Source: Prevotella amnii DSM 23384 = JCM 14753 (lineage in GTDB: Bacteria; Bacteroidota; Bacteroidia; Bacteroidales; Bacteroidaceae). From it: 64,000 nt of DNA. The stretch's first letter is position 1, and the number at the start of each line of letters is the position of its first letter. The notes under the pieces are model-generated. The model ran no database searches and was not told the origin of the DNA. It saw nothing but the letters and a program-made list of their open reading frames with translations. Positions 32,231 to 40,791 of this stretch are shown piece by piece. The stretch is from positions 1-64,000 of the forward strand of contig NZ_KB905267.1 in the NCBI RefSeq assembly GCF_000378745.1, given 5' to 3'. The translations under genes were made by a program, and so were the position numbers.

Positions 32231-33040
32231 TTAGAAATCTAATTCTAAAGAAGGATATTTCTGTTGTAATTCTTTTGCTTTTGTCTTTAACTTTTCTATA
32301 AAATTCAGATAATCCTTTGATGTTGGGTCAAAAGGACGATGTGCTAATCCTTCTTTAATGGGATGCCATGCAGTTAAGAAATCGTTTAGTGATGAGGAGA
32401 AACACGATAGTTGTAGACGTTCCCATATATATTCCACAGCTTGCTGACTGGGGTGTAACATGTCAGCTGTATAAAAGCGATAATCGCGTAACTCATCATT
32501 TATTATCTCGTAAGCAGGGAAATAGAATACCTGTTTAGGATAGGTATGTACAAATTTATCTGCCGCCAAAAGGAGTATAGCTTTTGAAAGCTGACTTTTG
32601 TGATAACCATATTTAGCATAGCGTATAGGACTAACAGTAATAATCACCTTTATGTTTATATTAGTTTCTAATAGTTTTTTGTAAATAGCAACGAGGGTAG
32701 TAAAACATTCCTCTATAGATAATTCTTCTTCGGTGAAAAGGCTTTGAGGGCGTTTGGCACAATTGTCTACAATCTTGCCAGTAGCTTTTTCGCGATATAC
32801 ATGGTTAGTACCAAGAGTTATCACTACTTTGTCGAAACTTTTATTTATTCTTTCCACTGTGTGAAGTATCGATACAGGATTATACATAACTCCAAAAGGA
32901 TTGATTATTGTATGAAACTTTTCCTGTTCGAAGCGTTTACCTATGTTAGTAGCAAAGCAAGAACCTACAAAGAGAATATTTTCTAAAGGCTCAAACTTAA
33001 AAGGGGGAGAGGGTAAGGTAACTATTGTGCGAAATTCCAT
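32231..33040 (-). CDS. GSCFA-domain protein
   Basis: A 269-residue soluble protein. The signature G26-S-C-F-A30 lies in NILFVGSCFATN near the N-terminus. VITLGTNHVYR and ADMLHPSQQAVEYIWERL resemble SGNH/GDSL hydrolases, with the DxxH pair toward the C-terminus. The family is found in many bacteria with unknown substrate. It lies 51 bases after the YfhO gene on the same strand, so a joint role in envelope glycan or lipid modification is plausible but not shown. Confidence 0.88.
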   Translation of the reverse strand: MEFRTIVTLPSPPFKFEPLENILFVGSCFATNIGKRFEQEKFHTIINPFGVMYNPVSILHTVERINKSFDKVVITLGTNHVYREKATGKIVDNCAKRPQSLFTEEELSIEECFTTLVAIYKKLLETNINIKVIITVSPIRYAKYGYHKSQLSKAILLLAADKFVHTYPKQVFYFPAYEIINDELRDYRFYTADMLHPSQQAVEYIWERLQLSCFSSSLNDFLTAWHPIKEGLAHRPFDPTSKDYLNFIEKLKTKAKELQQKYPSLELDF

Positions 33041-33091
33041 ATAACTTTTAATATTAAAAATATTCCAAATACATATCTTTATCTAAAAAAA

Positions 33092-35614
33092 TTACATTTG
33101 CTTCTTTTTATTCTTCCATTCTACATAACCAATAAATATTAACGCTAATAAGAGGATAGCAATAGCAATATAAGCAATAGTTTCGGTAATAGCAATGCTC
33201 TTAGGGTGAAAATCGAATACTATCTTATGTTTTCCAGAAGGTACTTTAATGGCACGTAGAATATAGTTAGCACGCCCAATTTCCACTTCGCTACCATCAA
33301 TAGTGGCTTTCCAACCTGGATAATATATCTCTGATAAAACTACAATGCCACCATGTTTTGAATAAACAGAGTACTCTAAATGATTAGGTGCATATTTATC
33401 TAAACGGACTTTACCTTGGTCTGCTGTAATATTATCTTTTGTTGCAGCTGTTTTTAGTATGTTTTTAAACTTAACATCTGCAACTGCTTGGTGTCGAAGA
33501 TCTATCTTCCCAAGAAGGTCATATTCTTTATTAGCATTATCAGCGAATATTATGTCATTGACAAACCAGCCATTACCCATAGCGTATGGATTATTTATAG
33601 GCATGGTCTGCCCTCCTTGTAATGGAAATATAAAAAACTTTGCGTTAAGCATGTTTAGCACGGGGAATAGTCTTTTACCATCTACTTTTTGCATATTGCC
33701 TCTATACCTTATCACCTCTTTCATAGTATGTTGCATTTCTGGCATTATGTATCCATCTATAATATCTTGGTAGCGGCGTAGCTTAGCTGCATTATAGCCA
33801 CCTATACTCTTATGAAAGAAAGAGGTTTCATTTTCGTTAAATGTGTTTGAAGCAAAATTAAGAACACGGTCGTCCTTACCAGAATTGCGTAAAATAGCGT
33901 CATCGGTGGCTGTTTTTTGTTGCGGTGCATCACGCTCACTTTTAGGGACAAACATATCATCATTAAGATAACGTTTGTCTACCTGCCACATGTCTATAAA
34001 ACATAATACAGTGATAGCATATATCATAACACTGGCTTTTAGTTTGCCCCATCTAAAAGCATATATTAAAGCTAAGCCTATTATTATTATTATTACCGAA
34101 CGCCAAGCGTCTGCGCTTACTAAAGCTGATCGCATTGTAGCTATATTCGATAAAATAGATTGTAAAGAGTTATTATCCATACCTTGTATAGAACTTAGCA
34201 TATTCCTTTCTTGTAAGCTAACAAAAGGCCCCATTAGGTCTGGGAAAATACCAATTATAACAGAAACTCCAAGTGTAAGAGCTATACTAATATAGATAAA
34301 ACGAGCTTTACTAACTAAGACATCTGGTTTATCGATAATTTCTTTTAGGGTGAAAATAGCAAGTAGAGGGATTGTAAATTCTGCTATAACAAGAATGCTT
34401 GACACTGTACGAAATTTAGCATACATAGGGAAATAGTCTATAAACAAATCGGTAAGCCACATATAGTTTTTACCCCATGATAAAAGTATAGAGAGTATTG
34501 TTGCTGCTAATAATGCCCATTTAAGAGGTGTGCGTACTATAAATAGACCCATTATAAAAAGTAGCATAACAAACGCACCTACATATACTGGGCCACTTGT
34601 GCCGGGTTGTGTCCCAAAATATTGTGGAAAAGAATCGTATAATACTGGGATAGAACTTTGTATAGTAGGGTCGGCTTTAGACATGGCAGTTTTGTTTTGC
34701 GATAAAGGTACGGAGGCTCCACCTTTAGCGTTAGGGATAAGAAGAGTCATTGTCTCATCTATGCCATAGCTCCAATGTGTGATATATTCGCGATCTAACC
34801 CGGAACTGGCTTGATTATTAGAGGCTTTATTTACAAGCTCGTTTTTACCACGTGTGCTCTCTTTTTGGTATTGCCATGTATGAAAAAGACTTGAAATGTT
34901 AATAGCTATCCCAACTCCGGCAGCTATAAGACAAACTATAGACGACTTTACGAATGTCATAATCTGTTTATCTTTTATAGCTTTATAAAGATAAGCCATT
35001 ACCATAAAGAAGACAATAAACAGGTAATAGTAAGTCATCTGAATATGGTTAGCCTTAATCTCAAATGCTGTAAATATAGCTGTTATAACAAATCCTAAAA
35101 GATATTTCCCACGATAGGTTAAAACAATACCTGCTATCATAGGCGGAAGGTAAGCTAAAGCCATTACTTTCCAAAGATGTCCAGCTGCTATTATTATTAA
35201 GAAGTAAGAAGAGAATGCCCAAATAATACTACCTAAAGCGGCTAAAGATTTACGTAAATTGAAAGCTCTTAAAAGGATATAAAAGCCTAACATATAAGCA
35301 AAAAGAAACCATACGTTATCAGGTAGCCATAAGTGGTAAGCATTCATTACCACAGCAAGCCCATCTGTAGAATGGTAGGACGGTGATATTTGATAGGTTG
35401 GCATACCACTGAAGATAGAGTTTGTCCAACGTGTCGTTTCACCTGTAGCTTCTTTATACTTTCCTAACTCTTGCACTGCGCCCATACCAGCTGAAGCGTC
35501 GTGTCTGTATAATATTTTCCCTTGTGTTACAGGAATAATGAAATAAGCAAATGAAATAACCGCAAAAGCTACTACGATAATAAGATCGGGTAAAAATTTC
35601 TTCCAAGTATTCAT
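33092..35614 (-). CDS. YfhO family membrane protein
   Basis: An 840-residue integral membrane protein with about 13 hydrophobic segments and a large C-terminal extracytoplasmic domain (about 560-800) before a final helix. YfhO proteins are GT-C-fold glycosyltransferases or relatives; in Gram-positive bacteria they glycosylate teichoic acids, while the Bacteroidetes role is unknown. The early segment ILYRHDASAGMGAVQELG fits the family's first loop. First gene of a two-gene unit with GSCFA. Confidence 0.9.
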   Translation of the reverse strand: MNTWKKFLPDLIIVVAFAVISFAYFIIPVTQGKILYRHDASAGMGAVQELGKYKEATGETTRWTNSIFSGMPTYQISPSYHSTDGLAVVMNAYHLWLPDNVWFLFAYMLGFYILLRAFNLRKSLAALGSIIWAFSSYFLIIIAAGHLWKVMALAYLPPMIAGIVLTYRGKYLLGFVITAIFTAFEIKANHIQMTYYYLFIVFFMVMAYLYKAIKDKQIMTFVKSSIVCLIAAGVGIAINISSLFHTWQYQKESTRGKNELVNKASNNQASSGLDREYITHWSYGIDETMTLLIPNAKGGASVPLSQNKTAMSKADPTIQSSIPVLYDSFPQYFGTQPGTSGPVYVGAFVMLLFIMGLFIVRTPLKWALLAATILSILLSWGKNYMWLTDLFIDYFPMYAKFRTVSSILVIAEFTIPLLAIFTLKEIIDKPDVLVSKARFIYISIALTLGVSVIIGIFPDLMGPFVSLQERNMLSSIQGMDNNSLQSILSNIATMRSALVSADAWRSVIIIIIGLALIYAFRWGKLKASVMIYAITVLCFIDMWQVDKRYLNDDMFVPKSERDAPQQKTATDDAILRNSGKDDRVLNFASNTFNENETSFFHKSIGGYNAAKLRRYQDIIDGYIMPEMQHTMKEVIRYRGNMQKVDGKRLFPVLNMLNAKFFIFPLQGGQTMPINNPYAMGNGWFVNDIIFADNANKEYDLLGKIDLRHQAVADVKFKNILKTAATKDNITADQGKVRLDKYAPNHLEYSVYSKHGGIVVLSEIYYPGWKATIDGSEVEIGRANYILRAIKVPSGKHKIVFDFHPKSIAITETIAYIAIAILLLALIFIGYVEWKNKKKQM

Positions 35615-35672
35615 ATGTTTTTATTTATAGATTCTATCCTTTAAGTAGTGTTCTAACTATTCTAAAACATTG

Positions 35673-35680
35673 CAAAGATA
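35673..35680 (-). promoter_or_regulatory. -7 element upstream of YfhO
   Basis: TATCTTTG on the minus strand, 58 bases before the YfhO start. Poor -33 region. Confidence 0.4.
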
Positions 35681-35723
35681 CAAAAATATAGTATGTTACC
35701 ATGTGTAACTATCATCTTTTTCG

Positions 35724-35731
35724 TATCTTTG
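35724..35731 (+). promoter_or_regulatory. mtnN promoter, apparently leaderless
   Basis: TATCTTTG ends four bases before the mtnN ATG at 35736, so transcription would start at or next to the start codon. The start is fixed by the family's conserved N-terminus MKIGIIVAMDKE. The -33 region has only TGTG. Confidence 0.5.
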
Positions 35732-35735
35732 CATT

Positions 35736-36431
35736 ATGAAAATAGGAATTATTGTTGCTATGGATAAAGAGCTGACACAGCTCAAAGCCATTCTCAGTAG
35801 CATTCAAACGGAGCGTTTTAATAATAAAGACTTTATAATAGGAGCTCTTAATGATAAAAAAATCATTTTACAGCAATGTGGAATAGGAAAGGTTAATTCT
35901 GCTGTAGGTACAGTAGAAATGATAAATAATTATCACCCAGATTTGATTATCTCAAGTGGCTGTGCTGGTGGGGTTGATGTCTCTTTAGAGGTTGCACAAG
36001 TGGTAGTTGCAAAAGAGTGTGTTTACCATGATGCTTATTGTGGTGATGAGCAGCTCTTTGGACAGATAATGGGAATGCCTGCCCGTTTTAAAACGAGTCA
36101 GGAGTATATTGACAAGGCTTTAGCATTAAATGATATTAAGGGTAAAATCCCTACTATAAAAGCAGGACTTACAGTGAGTGGCGAATGGTTTGTAAACACG
36201 AAAGATAAAATGCAAAGCATAATTAATCATTTTCCTGACGCAAAAGCTGTAGACATGGAAAGCTGTTCTATTGCTCAGGTGTGTTATATATATGGTATAC
36301 CCTTTGTTTCGTTTCGTGTTATAAGCGATATTCCTTTGAAAGATACGAACGCTTCTCAGTATTTCAACTTTTGGGAAAAGATAGCAGAAGGTAGCTTTGA
36401 GGTAACAAAACATTTCTTGAACATTCTTTAA
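35736..36431 (+). CDS. mtnN: 5'-methylthioadenosine/S-adenosylhomocysteine nucleosidase
   Basis: A 231-residue cytoplasmic enzyme (Pfs) releasing adenine from methylthioadenosine and S-adenosylhomocysteine. Motifs: GIIVAMDKEL at the N-terminus, IISSGCAGGVD for ribose binding, VDMESCSIAQVCY with the catalytic region and FRVISDIPL with the catalytic Asp. Its product S-ribosylhomocysteine is the substrate of LuxS, whose gene begins 15 bases later: a two-gene activated-methyl cycle and AI-2 unit. Confidence 0.95.
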   Translation: MKIGIIVAMDKELTQLKAILSSIQTERFNNKDFIIGALNDKKIILQQCGIGKVNSAVGTVEMINNYHPDLIISSGCAGGVDVSLEVAQVVVAKECVYHDAYCGDEQLFGQIMGMPARFKTSQEYIDKALALNDIKGKIPTIKAGLTVSGEWFVNTKDKMQSIINHFPDAKAVDMESCSIAQVCYIYGIPFVSFRVISDIPLKDTNASQYFNFWEKIAEGSFEVTKHFLNIL

Positions 36432-36446
36432 AGTAAAAATAAGAAA

Positions 36447-36926
36447 ATGGATAAAATATCTTCTTTTACTATAAATCATCTTGCTCTAAAGCGTGGCATT
36501 TACGTTAGCAGGAAGGATTATATAGGTAGTGAGGTTATCACTACTTTTGATATTCGTATGAAAGAGCCTAATCGTGAGCCTACATTGCATGTAGAGTCTA
36601 TACACACGATAGAACATCTTGCAGCTACTTTTTTGCGTAATGATGAAAAGTGGAAGGATAGGGTAATATATTGGGGGCCTATGGGTTGTTTGACTGGCAA
36701 CTATCTTATCCTTAAAGGCGACCTTGATTCGGTTGACATTGTCGACCTAATGCGTCGTACGTTTACCTTTATAGCCAATTTTGAGGGAGAAATACCCGGT
36801 GCTACACCACGCGACTGTGGCAACTATTTAATGAACAATCTGCCCATAGCAAGGTGGGAGGCTAAGAAGTTTTTAACAGAAGTGTTAGATAATATAAGCC
36901 AGGAAAATCTTATCTATCCACAATAA
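36447..36926 (+). CDS. luxS: S-ribosylhomocysteine lyase (LuxS)
   Basis: A 159-residue metalloenzyme splitting S-ribosylhomocysteine into homocysteine and DPD, the precursor of autoinducer-2. The metal ligands H53, H57 (HTIEH) and C124 (PRDCGN), the general base E56 and the catalytic C81 (GPMGCLTG) are all present, so it should be active. Together with mtnN it recycles S-adenosylhomocysteine; AI-2 release is a by-product whose signalling role in this organism is open. Confidence 0.97.
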   Translation: MDKISSFTINHLALKRGIYVSRKDYIGSEVITTFDIRMKEPNREPTLHVESIHTIEHLAATFLRNDEKWKDRVIYWGPMGCLTGNYLILKGDLDSVDIVDLMRRTFTFIANFEGEIPGATPRDCGNYLMNNLPIARWEAKKFLTEVLDNISQENLIYPQ

Positions 36927-36994
36927 AAATGGTATAATGTGCAAGAAAAACAATATAATAAAGGTGTAATATATATAAAAAGCAAATCTAACTT

Positions 36995-37026
36995 CTTGCA
37001 TATTAGCAGAATAATACTTATCTTTG
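36995..37026 (+). promoter_or_regulatory. bamD operon promoter
   Basis: CTTG at 36995-36998, 20 bases, TATCTTTG at 37019-37026, giving a start near 37032. This supports translation from 37044 and not from the upstream in-frame codon at 36939. Confidence 0.6.
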
Positions 37027-37043
37027 CATCACAAATTGTAAAT

Positions 37044-37868
37044 ATGAAGAAAAGCATTATTTTATCATTTTGTGTGGCACTTATTTTTTGCAGCTGTGCC
37101 CACGAATATAATGTAGTATATAAGAGTGCAGACCCAGAATATAAGTACGAGTTTGCTAAAGAGTTATTTGTTAAAGGTAAGTTTGCAAGTGTTATTCCTC
37201 TTTTGCAAGATTTGGTAGTTACGCTAAAAGGTACAGAGAATGGTCAGGAGAGCTTATATATGTTAGCAAAGGCAGAATATGGCATGAAGGACTATGATGC
37301 AGCTTCAGAAATATTTAAAAAATATTATCAGAGCTATCCTAAGGGGATATATGCAGAGATGGCACAGTTTAACATTGGGCAATGTTTGTATGAAAATGCT
37401 CCAGAGCCGAGGTTAGATCAGACACCTACCATTGCAGCTATACAGGCTTTTCAGGACTATTTAGATCTTTTCCCAGATGGTAAGATGAAAGAAAAGGCGC
37501 AAGAGCGAATGTTTGAGCTTCAAGACAAATTAGTAAAAAAAGAATATTTGAATGCAAAGCTTTATTATAATCTTGGCTCTTACTTTGGTAATTGTACAAG
37601 TGGAGGCAATAATTATGAGGCTTGTGTTATAACGGCTCAAAACGCTATAAATGATTATCCTTATAGTAATCTGCGCGAGGAGTTTGCCATATTAATAATG
37701 AAGAGCAAGTTTGAGCTGGCGCATATGAGTGTAGATGCTAAAAAGCTACAACGTTTTCAAGATGCAGAAGATGAGTGTTATGGATTTATCAATCAGTTTC
37801 CCGACTCTAAGGAGCGTCATACTGCGGAGGAATATATAAAAAAATGTAAGCAGGTTACAAAAGATTAA
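37044..37868 (+). CDS. bamD: Outer-membrane assembly lipoprotein BamD
   Basis: A 274-residue lipoprotein of the beta-barrel assembly machine (YfiO/ComL type). The signal peptide MKKSIILSFCVALIFCSC ends at lipobox Cys18. TPR-like helices follow (YEFAKELFVKGKFASVIPLL; ESLYMLAKAEYGMKDYDAAS; AEMAQFNIGQCLY), and the C-terminal part ends QFPDSKERHTAEEYIKKCKQ. It anchors on the inner leaflet of the outer membrane. First gene before rpoZ and DUF4293. Confidence 0.92.
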   Translation: MKKSIILSFCVALIFCSCAHEYNVVYKSADPEYKYEFAKELFVKGKFASVIPLLQDLVVTLKGTENGQESLYMLAKAEYGMKDYDAASEIFKKYYQSYPKGIYAEMAQFNIGQCLYENAPEPRLDQTPTIAAIQAFQDYLDLFPDGKMKEKAQERMFELQDKLVKKEYLNAKLYYNLGSYFGNCTSGGNNYEACVITAQNAINDYPYSNLREEFAILIMKSKFELAHMSVDAKKLQRFQDAEDECYGFINQFPDSKERHTAEEYIKKCKQVTKD

Positions 37869-37897
37869 AGCGATTATAAAATATTATATTTACAAGA

Positions 37898-38239
37898 ATG
37901 GATTACAGGAAGTCAAAAGCACCGTCAAACACGGTAACAAGAGATGTACAAGAGCTTTGGAAAGATACCGACAATATCTACGAAAGTGTCGCTATTATTG
38001 CAAAGCGTGCTAATCAGATATCAGTAGAGATAAAGCAAGATTTAAACAAGAAATTAGCTGAATTTGCTTCATATAATGATTCTTTAGAAGAAGTTTTTGA
38101 GAATCGTGAGCAGATAGAGATTAGCCGTTATTATGAGAAGCTTCCAAAGCCTACTTTGCTTGCAACGGAAGAGTTTCTTAATAATAGCATTTATTGGCGC
38201 GATCCTTCTAAAGATGTAAAAGGAGAATACGAAGATTAA
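37898..38239 (+). CDS. rpoZ: RNA polymerase omega-like subunit (Rpb6 type)
   Basis: A 113-residue cytoplasmic protein matching the Bacteroidetes omega/Rpb6 family: NIYESVAIIAKRANQISVEI is the conserved helix that grips the beta' C-terminus. It is longer than E. coli omega's core and has a divergent C-terminal tail. Its place right after bamD and before DUF4293 is the typical gene order of the order. Helps assemble RNA polymerase. Confidence 0.85.
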   Translation: MDYRKSKAPSNTVTRDVQELWKDTDNIYESVAIIAKRANQISVEIKQDLNKKLAEFASYNDSLEEVFENREQIEISRYYEKLPKPTLLATEEFLNNSIYWRDPSKDVKGEYED

Positions 38240-38242
38240 ATC

Positions 38243-38695
38243 ATGATTCAGCGAAAGCAAACTATTTTCTTATTATTAGCTATCATTGCTATACTTGCAT
38301 GTATGGCTATGCCTATTGCGCACATAGAGGCTAAGGCGATGGCAGCTAACCAAGAGGTGTATAACCTATGGATACAACATTCTAACGGTGATAAAGAGTA
38401 TAGCGTATGGGCTTTATTTGGGCTTTTAGTAATAAGCTGCCCTATAAATCTTTTTGCAATATTCGATTTTCGTAACCGCAAGCGTCAGAGCCGTTTGTGT
38501 GTTTTCTCTATGTTGTTGATGTTGGGTTGGTATATTGTTTATGGGGTATTTAGCCAGATGTTAACAGCTTTAGGCAGCTTTAATGTAAAGTTTGCAGCTT
38601 GTCTGCCTTTAATATCTCTTATATTGCTATTTATGGCTCGTAAAGCTATATTAGCCGATGAGGCATTAGTAAGAGCTGCAGACAGAATAAGATAA
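38243..38695 (+). CDS. DUF4293 membrane protein
   Basis: A 150-residue inner-membrane protein with four hydrophobic segments (about 7-25, 52-72, 83-100 and 109-130). N-terminal MIQRKQTIFLLLAIIA is the usual opening of DUF4293 proteins. Function unknown. It starts 3 bases after rpoZ, so it is translated from the same mRNA, and a terminator follows. Confidence 0.85.
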   Translation: MIQRKQTIFLLLAIIAILACMAMPIAHIEAKAMAANQEVYNLWIQHSNGDKEYSVWALFGLLVISCPINLFAIFDFRNRKRQSRLCVFSMLLMLGWYIVYGVFSQMLTALGSFNVKFAACLPLISLILLFMARKAILADEALVRAADRIR

Positions 38696-38730
38696 TAAAA
38701 AGTATATTCACCTTATAATATATTATATAT

Positions 38731-38778
38731 GAGAGAGTGAGCAAAAATTATTATTTTGCTTGCCCTCTTATTATTTTT
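38731..38778 (+). terminator. Terminator of the bamD operon
   Basis: Stem 38731-38746 with 38754-38769 (GC-containing AGCAAAA/TTTTGCT core, wobble pairs beyond), followed by ATTATTTTTTT. Confidence 0.65.
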
Positions 38779-38913
38779 TTATATGCTAAAGGTGTTTATA
38801 AGTACTTTGTTTAGAGCGTGAAGAAAGGAAGAGATGATGTTGCTTTTACCTTGTTCTGCTTTTAATAAAAAAACTTTTGTGTAAATATAAAACTGATAAA
38901 ATAAAAACAAAAC

Positions 38914-40611
38914 ATGGCTACAGTAGACGACAAGAAGATTATCTTCTCAATGGTGGGAGTATCTAAGATTATACCACAAAACCAAAAACAAATATTAAAG
39001 AATATATATCTTTCTTTTTTTTATGGTGCTAAAATAGGTATTATAGGCTTAAATGGGGCAGGAAAATCTACCCTTATGAAGATTATTGCAGGCATAGAAC
39101 AGCCCACACTTGGAGATGTAGTGTGGAGTCAGGGTTATAGCGTAGGTTATTTAGAGCAAGATCCACCTCTTGATGAGGGAAAGACTGTTAAGGAAAATGT
39201 CATGGAAGGTGTACAGCATATATATGATGCTTTAAAGGAATATGATGAAATAAATGAGAAGTTTGCCTTAGAGGAATATTATAGCGATCCTGAAAAGATG
39301 GACAAACTGATGCAGCGGCAGGCAGAGGTGCAAGACGTTATAGATGCTACAGATGCTTGGAATATAGATTCTAAACTTGAGCGTGCTATGGACGCTTTAC
39401 GTTGTCCTTTAGGGGATAAGCCGGTTAGTAACCTTTCAGGGGGTGAACGTCGTCGTGTAGCATTATGCCGCTTGCTTCTTCAAAAGCCAGATGTATTGTT
39501 ACTCGATGAGCCTACTAACCATTTAGATGCTGAAAGTATAGACTGGTTAGAACAACATCTTCAGCAGTATGAGGGAACTGTTATTGCTGTTACTCACGAT
39601 CGTTATTTCCTTGATGATGTGAGCCAGTGGATATTAGAGCTCGACCGTGGCGAGGGCATTCCTTGGAAGGGTAACTATTCGTCATGGCTTAAGCAGAAAA
39701 CTCAACGTATGGCTCAAGAAGAAAAGAGTGCTTCTAAGCGTCGTAAGACATTAGAGCGTGAGCTGGAATGGGTGCGTATGGCTCCAAAAGCCCGACAAGC
39801 AAAAGGTAAGGCTCGTCTTAAATCGTACGATCAGATGCTTAATGAGGAACAGAAAGAGCGAGAAGAGAAATTAGAAATATATATACCTAATGGTCCTCGT
39901 TTGGGTAATAAGGTTATTGAGGCTCAACATGTGCAAAAAGCCTTCGATGATAAGGTGCTCTTTAAGGATCTTAATTTTAGTTTGCCTCCTAACGGTATAG
40001 TAGGGGTTATAGGTCCTAATGGGGCAGGAAAGACAACCCTTTTCCGTCTTATCATGGGTTTAGAGCAGGCAGATAGTGGAACCTTTGAAGTGGGCGAAAC
40101 GGTTAAAATATCTTATGTAGATCAGCAACATAAGGATATTGATCCTAATAAGAGTGTTTATGATGTAGTAGCACAAGGTAACGAAACCTTCCGTATGGGA
40201 GGCAGGGATATTAATTCGCGTGCTTATCTCTCACGTTTTAATTTTTCAGGCACTGACCAAAGTAAGCTTTGTGGTGTACTCTCTGGAGGAGAGCGTAATC
40301 GTTTGCAGCTTGCCCTTGCTTTAAAACAAGAAGGAAACGTTTTGCTTTTAGATGAGCCTACTAACGATATCGATGTAAACACATTACGCGCATTAGAAGA
40401 AGGATTAGAAAACTTTGCAGGTTGTGCGGTTGTTATTAGTCACGACCGTTGGTTTTTAGATCGTATCTGTACGCATATTTTGTCTTTTGAGGGTAACGGC
40501 GAAGTGGTGTTCTTTGAAGGTGATTACTCTGAATATGAGATAAATAAAGCTCGACGTTTAGGTAATGAGGAGATAAAAAAAGGGCGTTATCGCAAGCTTA
40601 TGGAAGATTAA
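38914..40611 (+). CDS. ettA: Energy-dependent translational throttle protein EttA (ABC-F)
   Basis: A 565-residue cytoplasmic ABC-F ATPase that binds the ribosomal E site and gates the first elongation step by energy state. Two ABC domains: Walker A G45-T53 (GLNGAGKST) and G367-T375 (GPNGAGKTT); signatures LSGGERRRVALCR and LSGGERNRLQLAL; Walker B LLLDEPTNHLD and LLLDEPTNDID. The linker between them carries the P-site-tRNA interaction motif, rich in Arg and Lys. No membrane segment. The second signature site and D-loop look intact. Single-gene unit. Confidence 0.95.
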   Translation: MATVDDKKIIFSMVGVSKIIPQNQKQILKNIYLSFFYGAKIGIIGLNGAGKSTLMKIIAGIEQPTLGDVVWSQGYSVGYLEQDPPLDEGKTVKENVMEGVQHIYDALKEYDEINEKFALEEYYSDPEKMDKLMQRQAEVQDVIDATDAWNIDSKLERAMDALRCPLGDKPVSNLSGGERRRVALCRLLLQKPDVLLLDEPTNHLDAESIDWLEQHLQQYEGTVIAVTHDRYFLDDVSQWILELDRGEGIPWKGNYSSWLKQKTQRMAQEEKSASKRRKTLERELEWVRMAPKARQAKGKARLKSYDQMLNEEQKEREEKLEIYIPNGPRLGNKVIEAQHVQKAFDDKVLFKDLNFSLPPNGIVGVIGPNGAGKTTLFRLIMGLEQADSGTFEVGETVKISYVDQQHKDIDPNKSVYDVVAQGNETFRMGGRDINSRAYLSRFNFSGTDQSKLCGVLSGGERNRLQLALALKQEGNVLLLDEPTNDIDVNTLRALEEGLENFAGCAVVISHDRWFLDRICTHILSFEGNGEVVFFEGDYSEYEINKARRLGNEEIKKGRYRKLMED

Positions 40612-40698
40612 AAAGGCAAGTATATAAAAAAAGATATAATATTGTTTCGCTTTAGTATAATTAGTATAAAAACTTTATTTGCATATATGAAATACTAT

Positions 40699-40752
40699 GG
40701 GATATGGGCATGATAAGTAAATAACAATGGCTCATATCCCAATTATTTTTTA
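40699..40752 (+). terminator. Terminator after ettA
   Basis: Eleven-base-pair stem GGGATATGGGC/GCTCATATCCC with a 20-base loop and TTTTTT after it. It abuts the promoter element of the next gene. Confidence 0.55.
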
Positions 40753-40760
40753 TACCTTTG
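40753..40760 (+). promoter_or_regulatory. -7 element of the ThrE-type gene
   Basis: TACCTTTG, 31 bases before the ATG at 40792. The -33 region falls inside the terminator hairpin and lacks TTTG. Confidence 0.45.
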
Positions 40761-40791
40761 CAGGCAAATTCCACAATTATTTTTAGTTTTA

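Noticed and set aside
36939-37043. Extended N-terminus of BamD (35 more residues)
   Set aside because: It lies across the promoter at 36995-37026 and would bury the signal peptide and lipobox.
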